From Corylus avellana (taxonomy: Eukaryota > Streptophyta > Magnoliopsida > Fagales > Betulaceae), in NCBI RefSeq assembly GCF_901000735.1, contig NC_081542.1:37506571-37570570 (forward strand): a stretch of 64,000 nucleotides of DNA, given 5' to 3'. Under the pieces are notes generated by a model that did not search any database, had not been told where the DNA came from, and saw only the letters and a list, made by a program, of their open reading frames with translations. A program made the translations under genes and the position numbers. Below, in pieces: positions 23,046-35,299 of the stretch (positions within the stretch are counted from its first letter, which is position 1; each line of letters begins with the position of its first letter).

Positions 23046-25884
23046 TGTTTGATGTAGGACGATATTTACCTATATTTTTGGTGCAAAAAGAAAAATATTA
23101 AAAATATCAAAAATAATATTGGAGCAGTGCCGTTTGATCAGAATTTTAACCGTTCTCAAACAATGAAAGTACAAAAGGAAAGACTTGTCTCAATTCAAGC
23201 TGATTGTCAATTATATTTAATTTTCTACTTAGATTAGGATTTTATTTTATTTTATTAGGATTTTATTTGTAGAATATTTTATTTGATTAGGACTTTATTT
23301 CTTTCCTTACTAGGATTAGATTTACTTTAATTATTCAATTTCCTTATTAGAATTATGTTTACTATTGCTACTGAAATTATGTTTACTTTCTCTACAAGTA
23401 TTTCTCTTCTATAAATAGGCTAACTTGCAGTGTAAAAGAGACTCATTCGAATTATTTTAAATTAGAGAAGTTTCTTTTAAATACTCTGTGGAGTTTTAGC
23501 CTACTGGCTTGTTTATCTTTTGCTTAGAAGACGCAAACGCTTCTAATTGTTATTACTTAGTCTTCCACTACATTAGTTGGTATTAGAAAAGGCTTTATCT
23601 TAATCATGGCTAATCAGTGCAATGGTGACGAACTTCTCTAACAACGCTACTTGTAGGAGAGGGGCTCTTTTGAGGGCTGAATTCATGGGGTATTTGAGTT
23701 GGCATTATACAGATTCGATGGCCAACTTCTGCTACAACAACAACTTCTATAACGACGTTGTTCGTGAGATGTTGCTTTGAGAGGTAAATTTTGGGATTTC
23801 CAACAAAAGACCCAAGAGTTCCAACAAACAACACAACAAGTGATATGCTAGTTGCAAGAGATGATGGAGCGCATGCAGAGGAGTCCTATTCGTAATCACA
23901 GGGAAAATGATGCCTAGGATGATCGATAAGATCCGAGTGAAACCCGTTCAATTTTCTTATGTTGACAGATTCTTTGACGATGGCGTAAGTTGCATTTGAC
24001 CTGTCTGTAGCCATATTCATAAATCTCCAAGTAGGCACTCTGCCATGAAGAGAATATTAATTAGGGATAAATGCAAAATTGGTCCTTGTGGTTGGCCTAA
24101 TTTACAAATTACTCCTTGTGGTATAAAAAACAATTTATAGGTCCCTATGGTAGGCCAAAATAACATTTTACTTCCTAAATTCATTTTCTGTTAAATGACT
24201 TAACAGAAACCGTTTCCTTGCCACCTCACACCCAATAAAAGTAAGACACGTATTCTTTTTTATTTCTACTATTAAAAAATGACAAGTAAGCTTTTAAGAT
24301 TATGGGCATCTTCGATCTGTGAGTTATTCTGAGATTTTTGGGCATCTGCGTTTTTGGAGTAGTGCGTTTTTGGGCAGTCTTTCTTTGGAAATTCGGATTT
24401 TTTTTGGGGCATTGAAGCATCTTCAAAAATTGTTTCTGGGCATCGGAAACAATCTATCCCTCTCTCTCTCTCTGTTGTTTTTTGTTTTTGTTTTTGTTTT
24501 ATGGCAAGCATAATTGTGCTGTTTACTTGTAGGCACAATGATGAACATCAAATATCATTTTGGAGTAATATCTTTATTTGAAACTTCAATTGTTTGAACC
24601 CAATTTGTGGTGAAAAGGTTACATTTTGTAGGCTGTAGAACTTACTAGCACCTCCTTTCTCTGTCTATGATTCTCTGCTTACCATTGTGACGTTTTTGGC
24701 TGTTCTCTGGTGGTGATTTCAGTTATGCTACGAAACCCAACAACTCGCTTGAAGATGGATAGTGAATCGGTGAGGAAGATGACGACGCACGGTGGGGATA
24801 TAGGGCTTAGGGTTATTTACCATAGAATTGACAAGGAGAGTGTGTTCTGGCGCCTCAAGATGACATGGAAAAGGTTACCTATCATTTTTTAAAATCCGAA
24901 ATTAAAAAAACACATGTCGCATTTTTATTGGGTGTGACGTGGCAATGAGACTGTTTCTGTTAAGTCATTTAACAGAAAATGGTTTCAAGGAGTAAAATGT
25001 TATTTTGGCCTATCCTAAGGACCTATAAATTATTTTCTAAACTACAGGGAGTGATTTGTAAATTAGGCTAACCACATGGACCAATTTTTCATTTATCCCT
25101 ATTAATTATGGTGAAAAGGATGTGGAGGTTATTAATTTGGTTGAAAAAGTGGAGTTTCTGTTAGAGAAAAATATATGTAGCCACAATTATTGGTTTCTGC
25201 GACTACACCAGTGGAAGAACGACAACTATCTCCTCCCCAAAGGTGCAACTCATCATGATCACTACAAAAATTTGCGAGTCCTTTGAAGAAAACGGGGAAG
25301 TTGAAGATAACATCCAAGAAGATATTGTTGGAGAGATTTTTATGGAAGGAGACAAAAAGTAAAAGTCGTGTCATGGAGCTATCTACGTAGATTTCTCCAA
25401 GTACCTTTCTATGGAGGAGCCACGCGTGCTATGTCCCAAATAAAACTCGAGGACGAGTTTTTTTTCAAGTGAGGGTGTTTGATGTAGGACGATATTTACC
25501 TAAATTTTCGGTGAAAACAAAAATAAGAAAAATATCAAAAATAATATTGGAGTAGCACCATTTGATAAGAATTATACCCATTCTTAAACAATGGAAGTAT
25601 AAAAGGAAAGATTTGTCACGATTCGAGCTGATTGTCAATTATATACAATTTTCTATTTTAGATTAGGATTTTATTTTATTTGATCAGGACTTTATTTCAT
25701 TTCCTTACTAGGCTAGTAGGATTATGTTAACTTTAATTATTCCATTTCCTTATTAGGATTATGTTTACTTTCTCTACAAATATTTCTCTTCTATAAATTG
25801 ACTAGTTTACAATGTGAAAGAGACTCATTCAAATTATTATTAATTAGAGAACTTTCTCTCAAATACTATACGGAGTTTTTTCTT
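23046..25884 (+). mobile_element. non-autonomous LTR retrotransposon with nested Mutator-type insertion
   Basis: LTR1 is 23046-23572 (TGTTTGATGTAGG...ACTACA). A mutated initiator-tRNA primer site TGGTATTAGAAAAGG starts at 23578. The polypurine tract CAAGTGAGGG sits just before LTR2 at 25476. LTR2 is cut at about 25884 where LINE sequence begins. After removing the nested element (24064-25099) the interior is only about 0.87 kb with no intact gag or pol. LTR1 also stands in B' at 55265-55791. Confidence 0.75.
24064..25099. mobile_element. Mutator-like element with 9-bp duplication, 1036 bp
   Basis: Long terminal inverted repeats of about 170 bp begin GGGATAAATGCAAAATTGG and end CCAATTTTTCATTTATCCC. 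The flanks are identical 9-mers TATTAATTA at 24055-24063 and 25100-25108. The interior (24270-24890) is less AT-rich, has a 60-codon frame, and may be captured host sequence. In B' the element is broken by an N gap inside its inverted repeat (53884-54773). Confidence 0.85.
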
Positions 25885-28010
25885 GGATGGTTTCCTCGTT
25901 TGACGAAACTTTCTTCCTTACCCACCTCTTGAGAGAATGTTGGCATCTATTTAGTTTTCCTTTAATAGTGGTCCAAGGATCCTCCCTTCTCGATTTTTCT
26001 TCTGCATTTTCTAGACCTTTTCTTTGTAGCCAGCCAACTTGGAACAACTTGCCTCAAACCAGAAGGCCCTAGCTTTATTCCAACCCCCTTCGTCACCTGC
26101 ATTGAAAGAGATGAACATAGGATTGTGATTTGAGCTTCTGCACGCCAAGATACAGACATCCATTGCAGAAAACAACTCACAACATTCTTTATTAGCAACC
26201 GCCCTATCTAGCCGTTCTTTGGTGAACCCTCTCCCCTGACGACCATTATGCCAAGTAAATTTGGGTCCCCTAAAGCCCAAGTAGTTGAGGTGGCAATATT
26301 CTAGGGCTTCTGGAAATGCTCCATCAACCCCTAGCCCGAGACGTAGCTCCCCATTTCCACCACAAATAGTTTAAAACTTAACTTTTTTTTTGCAAAAATT
26401 CAACTTTTTTATTTGTCATTTTGGTTTCCATAAGGAAAACCACACATGGCTTCTTCTCCTTTACTGTCTTGCAAAGATCTCTGACTGTCTGAGGGTTCCC
26501 ACAGTTCCAGCATAATGCACTCATGGCAAGCGGCGGGGCTGTGACACAACCTCTACCAGAGCATGATATCTTGGGTCAGTATTCTATGTATTTCGTTTCC
26601 CTTTTTTCCCACTGATGCTTCCATCGTCCACTAGTAGGAAATGCTCCTTTCGCTTCCTTGCAAGTAACCAGCGTGCCCTCACTCCTCGTCTCCCAAGCAA
26701 AATCTTCACAATGCCTTCTTTTCCGACCTCATGTTTTCATACTCTCATCAACGAGGAACGCATAGGAATGGTCCCACTTAAGGGCTTTTCCTTCACTAGG
26801 GCGAGACACCTCAATATCTCTCATGGGACTCTGGACAAGTGTTGTGGAGTGGATAGAAGATCCTTTCACATCACAAGAGCGTGAAAACGTGTTTCCATGC
26901 AACCTCCAACATGTATTATTGTCTCATTCTCTATTCCCATTGCGCCCTACACCATTTTCTCCTTTAAAGTATCCTATTGACCTATATAGACATTTGAAGA
27001 TCTTCCAGTGGGCCACCCCTCTGTACTACATTCTATATTAAAATACCCTGTATCATGGCATGGAGTGATCCCCTCAATAGCATCGTGGTATCTGTAATTC
27101 CTAGATCCGCGTTGCCTCCCCACGAATAACATCATTTGTTTCCTCCTCGTTCCCCAATTCCATATGTCCATAATCGTAGCTTGCCTTATTGGGAATTGAC
27201 AAGTTGTCCTGCTTAGCAAAATTAGTAGCATCTCCTTGCAACGTGGGCAAGGAGGTCCCCGTTTGCACCCCGCTGTTGCCTGCACCAGAACCACCACCAC
27301 CATTGCCATCCCGTTCACCTCCCAATTTATTATTGTGTTCTTCTTTAGAAAAATTGGCAGCTGTTGTATACTCCATCTTCGTACTTCGAGGGTGGCTCTC
27401 TATATATGCATTATTCTACGGTTTGGAGAGATAGCCCTCAACCATGTCCTGAATTGGCTTTCGGATTCAGCCCCTTGAGACCTTCGACCACCTGAACTCC
27501 CACACCCTCGAATGCCATGTCTCATCACACCACACCTAAAGTAGAACTTGGGAATTTTTTCATATTGAAAAGCGACCCAGAAATACTCACCCCAACTTTA
27601 CGACTCTTCCCTTTGAGAAAGGTTTCAGGAGATCCAACACAATCCTCACTCGGAAATACTCACCCCAAGCCACACCATCTTCTGCCACATCTACCTCTTC
27701 TAGTTTCCCAACAGATCACCCAATCTAAAAACCAATTTCCTTCCCCATGCAAGCACAAGGCAGGTTAAACATTCTCACCCAAAAAGCCGCCTTGTCAAAC
27801 TCTAGTTGTGTTGGTGTAGTAAGACAGTCATATTCTGCCAAAGAAACTAGACTACCATCAAAGGTCCACGGTCAACCCTCCATAATCCTCGCCGTATCCC
27901 AGCCATGTTCAAAATCAATGAGAAACAAGTTTTGCCCCAGATCTTTGAAAGAAACCATACAAGAAGGCTTCTATGCCTGAAGCAATGGCGTCTTGATTAT
28001 CTCTTTCCCC
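25880..28010 (-). mobile_element. degenerate LINE, ORF1 and start of ORF2
   Basis: Reading the minus strand from about 28010: a DUF4283-like segment with LIDFEHGWDTARIMEGGPWT (about 27945-27770), a zinc-knuckle-like RCGVMRHGIRGC near 27500, then an ORF2 start (ALCWNCGNPQTVRDLC, about 26520) and endonuclease pieces (GFRGPKFTWHNGRQG, about 26275). Frames are shifted and part of the endonuclease is deleted near 26340-26400. The reverse transcriptase is missing; the fragment abuts the truncated LTR2 at about 25884, so this junction is a rearrangement. Confidence 0.75.
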
Positions 28011-28399
28011 ACCAAACATGAATGCCCTCGATGTACTAGAGGTGCAAGATCATTCTTGTGGATTTCAACCCCAACTATTCGAAGATCTTGAAGACCTTGA
28101 TAAACTCCAAAGTTTTCAAGAGGTTTTTTATGAATAAAATGAAGAACATCAAGATGTTCTTCAAGTTCATTAAGAACGCTGATGTGGACTTTTTGTGTGC
28201 AAAAATAATCAATAATAAAATTATCACTCGCAATACGACAAATCCTTGTAGGATAGAGCTATATAGAGGGTGTTGAATCTCAAGGACTACACTGGTGTTG
28301 TTATCAAGTTTTTCAGAATTAAATATAACTTAATTAAAAGATGATTGTTTGTTTTTGTTTAGAAACTAAATGCATAAAAATAAAAGTAAAAGTAGATTG

Positions 28400-28440
<41 letters not shown>

Positions 28441-28913
28441 GGGTTGATTTCACCACTAAGCTCATAAAAATGGTCAATCATAAATTAATAAAGAAAATTC
28501 ATACTATGCATGATATAGGGCTCGCCTCACTCGAGTAGTCAAGAAAACACAATAATTAAGAAATAAGTATAATCCATCTTCGGTTGGCACGGACTGTCTG
28601 CCTTAGCTTTAGATGCAGTATTGTCCGTCTTCCTTAGGTCTGGACTATCAAATATCTTAATAAGTTACACACAATCAATGGATAAGCATAACTCATCTTA
28701 GGTTAGTACGAATAGTCTACCTAAATTATACTAAATTAGGGTGTAGACAAATTCCTCTTTCCTAGGCATAGCCTATCAAATCCTATTGATCATATGTCAA
28801 TTAAAACCGTTGTATAACAATCATTCATATAATCACAGAAAATATGAAGGATTGAGTTCAATCAATATAAACAACTTTCTAAGACAAGAGAAGAATTTCA
28901 TAATGATTGAATA
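28011..28913. other. repeat-derived DNA with (GA)n tract
   Basis: There is a pure GA microsatellite at 28404-28435. Together with 30154-30950, the sequence may be a minus-strand LTR (it would begin TGAGTGCCAAAT at 30950 on that strand) split by the Mutator-type element. I cannot find its other end. Confidence 0.3.
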
Positions 28914-28922
28914 TAAACATTA

Positions 28923-30144
28923 GGAAAAATTACACTTTGCCCCTTAAAGTTGATAGCGATTTTCAATTCAACCCCAAAAGTTTCAATTTTTGCAATCCAC
29001 CCCCCCTAAAGTTTCAATATTTTTCAATTTAGCCATTCCGTCAGTCAAAGCCGTTTTGACTGACGAAATAGTGATCACTTGTGACACACGTGATCACTGT
29101 TGGCCTTTTTGTACCCAAAATGCCCCTAAACCCTCCTTCTTCTTCAATCATCGACATTGAAGACTATTCTTCTTCTCTCTCTCGGTTTATATTTCCAAAC
29201 ACTCGATGTTGACAAAATGGATTACTCACTCTAGCTTCTGGTGCAACTTCACCTCACGGCCTCCTGGAGCCAACGCTTGCTGCTAATTTTCCTTCCTAAT
29301 TTTATTTTCCTAGGAATCACCAAACAACAAAAGAAGAGAAACTCGGTGATGGTAGTATGCTTTGGTTGTCGATTGCTAGCTGTCTCCCTCATCTAGGGCT
29401 TCTGGTTCTTCCTCTACCAAACTATTTCAATTCTTGCTCTTTAAGGGTTTTGAATTTTTTTTCTTTCGTGGTTTCTGTCATTTGGGATTGTGGAGGAATA
29501 CAATAATCAACTGAATGAGAATTCCACTCTGAGGGGGAATTTCCTGTACGCATCACCGGTGCTTGCAGTGAATTCTTTCGTTATGGGAGAACGAGCGAAA
29601 ATGATGGAAATTACATTTTCAAAGAGAAATGATGGGAATTACAGTGAATACCAAACGCTAAGCGAAAATGAAACTGAGAGTGAATCAAAATGTTGCCTTA
29701 TTCTTCTCCATAGAAGCCATCTTAGATTTCTGCAAATTCAAATGAATTTCAAAAAAAAAAAAAAAATTCATATACCCAAAAAAGAAAACCCAAAACAAAC
29801 ATGTTAAAATGTCAAACTTAGAACACTACAAGACATTGAAGAAAAAAGAAATTGAACCCAAATCAAAGACGAAATCCCACACCCACTACCCACAAAAACA
29901 GCTTATGAATTAGATGACAACGGTTTGGAAGGGATGGGGGAATTTTAGGAAAAAAAAACCAACAGCGATCACGTGCGTCGCATGTGATCACTGTTCCGTC
30001 GGTCAAAATAGCTTTGACTGACGGAATGGCCGAATTGCAAAAAATTGAAACTTTGGGGGGGGAGGGGTAGATTGCAAAAATTGAAACTTTGGGGGTCGAA
30101 TTGAAAATTGCTGCCAACTTTGGGGGGTAAAGTGTAATTTTTCC
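28923..30144. mobile_element. Mutator-like element with 9-bp duplication, 1222 bp
   Basis: Terminal inverted repeats of about 190 bp begin GGAAAAATTACACTTTGCCCC. Identical 9-mers TAAACATTA flank it at 28914-28922 and 30145-30153. The subterminal repeats include TGACTGACGGAATGGC and GTGATCACTGTT. The interior (29100-29900) is less repetitive and could be captured sequence. A 105-codon frame at 29490 has no recognisable domain. Confidence 0.85.
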
Positions 30145-30954
30145 TAAACATTAAGATCAATTCTTATAGTTATACAACTAGCATGCATATAGAAAATCCT
30201 AAATTAAAATACAATTAATATCCAATGTTTTGATGAATGAAAACCCAAGGAAATCAATTAATAGAAACTATCTCAAATCATGAGAAAAACATGATTGAAC
30301 TCATATTCAAGAATCATCACATTAATTGAATTGAAGTAGAACAATTAAAATATCAAAGCCCATATATTCGAAAAATATCAACTTACATGAAAGTATGGTT
30401 GCTCTTCATCGGTGAGGCTTTATCCTCAACCTTAGTTAATAAATTAGCTACACATAACTATGGAAAATAAATCCTTAAAATAAAGGAAAAACTAAGTGAA
30501 AGGGAGTGCTGGTGTGAAAATTTCGTTCTAGGTCTCCAACCCATTTTTCTGCTCTTTCTCTTACTTTTTATAGGGGTTTGTAGGGTTGTTTTACCCTTAA
30601 AACGGCGCTAGTAGGTGTGCTTGAGCGCCCTTTTTAGGGGTTTCTAGTCTGTTAGACGAGTGCACTCGAGCCCCTAGATGGTGCGCTTGAGCACACGTCC
30701 ATTCGGATGTGGCTTTCCACCGTCCGAATGGGAACTTCACCGTTTGGACCTGGAAGTGCTGAGCTCGATCCCTTTCCTTGGTGGCTTTCTTTCAAGCTTT
30801 GCATTTTTCACCTTAAATCTGTAGTTTTCCTTTAACAACCTGCAAAACACTAAAATAACAAAACCAATACAAAACGTTAGATTGTAATATGGCTAAAGGA
30901 TTAATAAATGCAAATTAAGGGGCTCAAATTTGCAATATTTGGCACTCATCATGT

Positions 30955-31956
30955 GCATTTGTCAAGATATTTCACATGCAATTAGTGTTGTTAGTCCTTG
31001 CAAGGTTTACTGGGAGACAATGAAATGGATGCCCCGTTATTTACAGGAGCTACAGATATTGGTTTAGTCTTTGATAAAGACAGTGATATCAGTTCTAGTG
31101 TCCTTGGGTATGTTGATTCAAAAGATGTTGATGATCTGGTTGTGAAACAAGGAGATATCGCATTGAAGAAAATTGCCTTAGAAAATCCAGTGGATATGTT
31201 GACTATGTCAGTTCTGGTTATCAAATTCAAGAGTTGTTTGGATTTGATTGTTGTTTGTAGCTTGTGATTACCCTTATGGGTGTTGGAGGAGACGTCATGA
31301 GAAGATTTGCATTTTAGACGATGAAATTCAAATCAAGGTGAAGATTGTTGTGGTAGGACTTGTATTTCTCAAGTCAACAATTGTGTGGGAACTAGCCTTT
31401 TGGTTTTTCATTAGTCCTTCACGTGGTGGTTTTTGTTTTCCTTTCACCATCAGGTTTCGGTGTTGGTCCAAACCGACTTGGAGTTGTTTTCCCAACCTAA
31501 GTGAATTTTTTAGTCCAAGTCTTAGTTGGAGTCTTGCAGTTTAGCTTACCTACAACATCTATAAAAGGACATGTTGGCTTAGCTTTTGAAGTAGAGAAAA
31601 AATCTATGTAACACACAACAACGTTTGTTCCATCTGACTAGTGTTTTCTCACTTTGTTGAGCCGTAATGCACTTAGAGAAAAAGAAAGTTTTTCCTTTGT
31701 TGATTTTTTTCTCTTCTGTATTTTTGTCTTTTGTGTGAGAGTTAGATTTTGGTGTATTAAGGCTTTGGGCTTTGAATGGTTTTTTCTCTACTTTTTTGTA
31801 CTTCATCTTTTTATAGTGAATTTCTTCCGGGTCGTATCCGCCAGTGAATGTAGGCTTGTTAAGCCGAACCACATAAATCTTGGTGTCTTATATAATTGAT
31901 TTATTTTTTGTTCTTTTCTGCTTCTTTGGGATACTGATTTAGTTTCATGTATAACA
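30955..31956 (+). mobile_element. Ty1-copia 3' fragment with LTR
   Basis: Bases 30955-31260 encode RNase H pieces (QDISHAISVV, then after a frameshift ATDIGLVFDK, VLGYVDSKD, and IALKKIALENPVDMLT before a TGA at 31265). A block between GYVDS and GDIALKK is missing compared with copia, indicating an internal deletion. The polypurine AAGGTGAAGAT precedes an LTR beginning TGTTGTGGTAGG at 31346, with a TATA box near 31562. The 3' end at about 31956 is tentative. Confidence 0.7.
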
Positions 31957-32628
31957 ATCTTGTACTTATATTTATACTGCATTGTATACTTCTCATTGAT
32001 ATAAACTACCTTACACGATGATATATTTTTACATGGCAAAACCTTTTTGTAAAATTATGAAGGCATCTAGATGGAGGATATAGTCAAGATCATCTTTGAG
32101 CAGGTAGACTCAGAATGGTTGTAGTGCATGTGGAATAGAGATGATGATAAGCGTAGCGAGATGATCAAGATTATTTACTTGATTTATCTTATTAAGACTC
32201 AACCATGATACTCGATGTTTATTTGGGATTTTATTATGTTTGGAGTTTCTTTACTTATTGACGATTTGATGATATTTTGGGTATTGTAACGTTTTGATTT
32301 TTAAGTTATTTATTTTGAGAGATCTAGTATTCACTTTTGATATTTAATGATTAATGGATTTATTTAATTACACAATCTTGTATTAAGTTACAATTATTTT
32401 CACTGTTTATCTTATACATAGTTAAGTTGTTAACTAGTTAAATAGATCTCTAGTGACTTATTTACCTTGTTAATAGGCCTTGGGAGGTGCGCTGAGTTAT
32501 TTGCAAGTTAGTTAATTCTCAAGGGCATTACAGCATATCAAAATTTAATTATGTGGACTTTGGATCTAGACATGCAAAACACTCAATAGAAGTAGGCTAC
32601 TTAGAGTACTAGCAGCAGCTTTCCTTTG
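31957..32628. other. AT-rich intergenic DNA
   Basis: No gene or well-bounded element recognised. Confidence 0.55.
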
Positions 32629-33340
32629 ATTTTTCCTAAGTTTAGGGAACAAAACTACTTTTTGTTCCCTGTCAAAATATATTTCAAAATAGCTTCCATT
32701 ACATTTCCATATACCATTAAAATATTATTTATTTACAAAATACAAGTTTTTTACCTACCCTCAAATTTTTCACAAAATTCAAACGCAATCTCCAATGAAA
32801 GACAAAAAGATGAAAGAGGAAAGAAGAAAGAGAAATGTTTATATTAAAATAATGTATAGCTTTACAAAATACAAAATATATTAAAATATATTTCAAAATA
32901 GTTTTCATTACATTTCCATATACCATTAAAATATTATTTATTTACAAAATACAAGTTTCTTACCTACCCTCACATTTTTCACAAAATTCCAACACAATCT
33001 CCAATGAAAGACAAAAAGATGAAAGATGAAAGAGGAAAGAAGAAAGAGAAATGTTTGTATTAAAATAATGTATAGCTTTACAAAATACAAAATATATTAA
33101 AATATATTTCAAAATAGTTTTCATTACATTTCTATGTACCATTAAAATATTATTTCTTTACAAAATACAAGTTTCTTACCTACCCTCACATTTTTCACCA
33201 AATTCCAACACAATCTCCAATGAAAGACAAAAAGATGAAAGATGAAAGAAGAAAAAGAAATGTTTATATTAAAATAATATATAGGGAATCACTTTTGGTT
33301 CCCTAGACATTAGGAAATACTGTAGCAACTATTGAGGATT
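32629..33340. mobile_element. MITE-like element with internal tandem units
   Basis: The outer ends are imperfect inverted repeats (left TTTCCTAAGTTTAGGGAAC, right GGTTCCCTAGACATTAGGAAA). Inside are three tandem units, marked by TACAAGTTTCTTACCTACCC at about 32741, 32950 and 33166, with periods 209 and 216 bp. The 7-bp difference is a duplicated GATGAAA. The units are over 90 percent alike. Confidence 0.65.
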
Positions 33341-34127
33341 GGTTAAATGCAAGGAATCTGATGTGAATAAGTTTTTATGGTTTTTTTGAAATTTTTTCTA
33401 AACATAGGAAAGATAATGAATGACATATAGGACATATGCGGGCAAGGCCCCAAATAAGAACAAGACCCTAAATTTAGTCAATGGAAATTGTGAGTGCATT
33501 TTATCTCTCCTTGTGTCGGATCCTCGACACTTTGAACCATATGCATTAATTCTTTCTGTGTGACAATTTTGTATTTTGACCGTTCATTGCTATGCATGTG
33601 GGACATCTTGAGTTTATAATAACAATAGAATAAAAAAAAAATTAATTAGTAATTTTTCATCTCATAAAACGAGATGAATAGATGTAATTTAAATAATTAT
33701 TATTTCATTAATTTAAAAATATCAATTAATTATTGAGCCCCAAATGACCATATAAAATCAAGTGATGATACGGATAATGCAAGGCGTGCATGAACAGTAA
33801 TGCACGCTTGGTGTTCTTTTTTTTTTAATTATTTTTTTATAATTAAAATAATAAAATAATATTATATTTTATTATTTTAAAATATTAAATCAGTCACGCC
33901 CGGCATTCTCTTTATCATCACTCAAATCTCACTGACATTTTAATCAAAATCTGTACCAAGGGTGACACCCACACCCACCATGCCACGCCACAAAAACTCC
34001 CCACTTTCCGCCAACAAAATCATGTCGGCCGCTATTTGATCAAAACCACCAATAGGAATACGATAAAATTTGTTGGCGAGGCAAAGATGGATGCTTTTTA
34101 TCTTGCTTTGAAGCGCATGATAAAAGA
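33341..34127. other. upstream region of the RING-H2 gene
   Basis: AT-rich, non-coding. It probably contains the promoter of the gene at 34328, but I cannot point to a specific TATA box with confidence. Confidence 0.4.
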
Positions 34128-34290
34128 CAGTGGAGTATCAAGTAAGCATATCCAATGCCATCGTTTCTCTCCATTGAGCCACTCAATACTCAATATTTTC
34201 CATCTCTACAGTGGAGTATCAAGTAAGCATATCCAATGCCATCGTTTCTCTCCATTGAGCCACTCAATACTCAATATGTTCCATCTCTTC
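34128..34290 (+). repeat. 81-bp tandem duplication in the leader of the RING-H2 gene
   Basis: The unit starting AGTGGAGTATCAAGTAAGCA occurs at about 34129 and again at 34210, differing at one base over 70 bp. The second copy ends about 40 bp before the start codon, so both lie in the likely 5' UTR or proximal promoter. Confidence 0.9.
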
Positions 34291-34327
34291 TCTCCACTAT
34301 TTCCATCTCCCCCTCTTCTCTTTCTCC

Positions 34328-34825
34328 ATGGCTCAAGAAGCTTATCCTCCCGCCCCTAGTCCGACCTCAACCACGAGCTCCCACGACTCCCACGAACCGG
34401 CCGCTGCTGCCATCCATTTCAATCTTATGCTCATTGTTGCTGCCATTTTATTTGTCTTTGTTTGTGCTCTTGGCCTTCACTCCATGCTACACTGCGTGTT
34501 TCAGTATGCTAATCGCGTCATCACTGAGTCGGTCCAATCAGCTGCCTCTCGTCGACTGGATTCGGGGTTAAAGAAGAAAGAAATGGTGGCGTTGCCTACT
34601 TCAACTTACGCCTATTCAGGGTCTCCACCATCAGCTTCAGGGTGTGCAATTTGCCTTGCTGACTTCTCCGACGGAGACAAGTTAAGGATCCTGCCCAAGT
34701 GCAACCACCGGTTTCATGTCGCATGTGTCGATAAGTGGCTGCTCTCTCACTCTTCATGCCCTACTTGCCGGCACCGGCTTAAATCCGGTGACTGCCGGCC
34801 CTCTTTAGAGATTGTCACGGCCTAG
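34328..34825 (+). CDS. ATL-family RING-H2 E3 ubiquitin ligase, 165 aa
   Basis: It is a single-exon gene, as most plant ATL genes are. A Ser/Thr/Pro-rich N-terminus (1-30) is followed by a transmembrane helix at about 33-55. A GLD-like stretch, [11 protein letters not shown], lies at 80-90. A canonical RING-H2 has ligands C106, C109, C125, H127, H130, C133, C144 and C147, with the conserved Trp (W137) before the last pair and Pro145. ATL proteins are membrane-anchored E3 ligases that take ubiquitin from an E2, often with roles in defence or hormone signalling. The substrate cannot be read from sequence. It resembles the ATL8/ATL79/ATL80 group by size and layout. The gene is complete from ATG 34328 to TAG. 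A tandem 81-bp duplication lies directly upstream. Confidence 0.93.
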   Translation: MAQEAYPPAPSPTSTTSSHDSHEPAAAAIHFNLMLIVAAILFVFVCALGLHSMLHCVFQYANRVITESVQSAASRRLDSGLKKKEMVALPTSTYAYSGSPPSASGCAICLADFSDGDKLRILPKCNHRFHVACVDKWLLSHSSCPTCRHRLKSGDCRPSLEIVTA

Positions 34826-35074
34826 TGAAGTTATATTGCTATTAGTAGTTTGTCTTGTTTCTGTCTTTATGATTGTTGTATCATTCTAATTTTGTCAACT
34901 TCTTAGGGAGATATTGTCTCGGTCTCGTGTACTACCTAGGATAGTCTTGTTGCCATGTTTCTTTTATCCTATTCTATGGAATTATTAGAGTAACAATATA
35001 TTATTAAAGAAATATTAATGTCACACTTGCGTCTATAGATGAACCAATACCTTGGAATCCTTTTGATGGTGATA
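34826..35074. other. 3' flank of the RING-H2 gene
   Basis: AT-rich, non-coding. It likely carries the 3' UTR. Confidence 0.5.
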
Positions 35075-35258
35075 CTCAAATTTATCACATTAAAATAGTT
35101 TCATGTTAGATTCGTATCGAATTTGCAAATCGTATAATAACAAATTAGGGCTGAAGAGTCTAACTCGTTTAGTTAAATAAGTCAGATTAGAGTTGACCTA
35201 TAAATATAATCAGGGGCGAAACTAGCATTTGAAGTTGGAGAATTAGATAAAACACATA

Positions 35259-35299
<41 letters not shown>

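Larger units (their letters stand above)
14546..24947 (+). repeat. block B, near-identical inverted copy of 53884-64000
   Basis: Coordinates pair as about 78831 to 78838 minus x over most of the block (for example 17481-17777 with 61058-61354). At the outer edge the sum drops to 78546, because the 292-bp MITE at 14579 plus its 3-bp duplication are missing from B'. Pairing stops at the window edge on one side and at an N gap inside a Mutator-type element on the other. Confidence 0.95.

Noticed and set aside
28404..28435. CRISPR-like or regulatory repeat arrays in GA/TA tracts
   Set aside because: These are simple dinucleotide microsatellites; no spaced repeats of CRISPR type exist in the window.
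29490..29807. 105-codon frame inside the Mutator-type element
   Set aside because: It ends in poly-Lys from an A run, has no domain and probably arises by chance.
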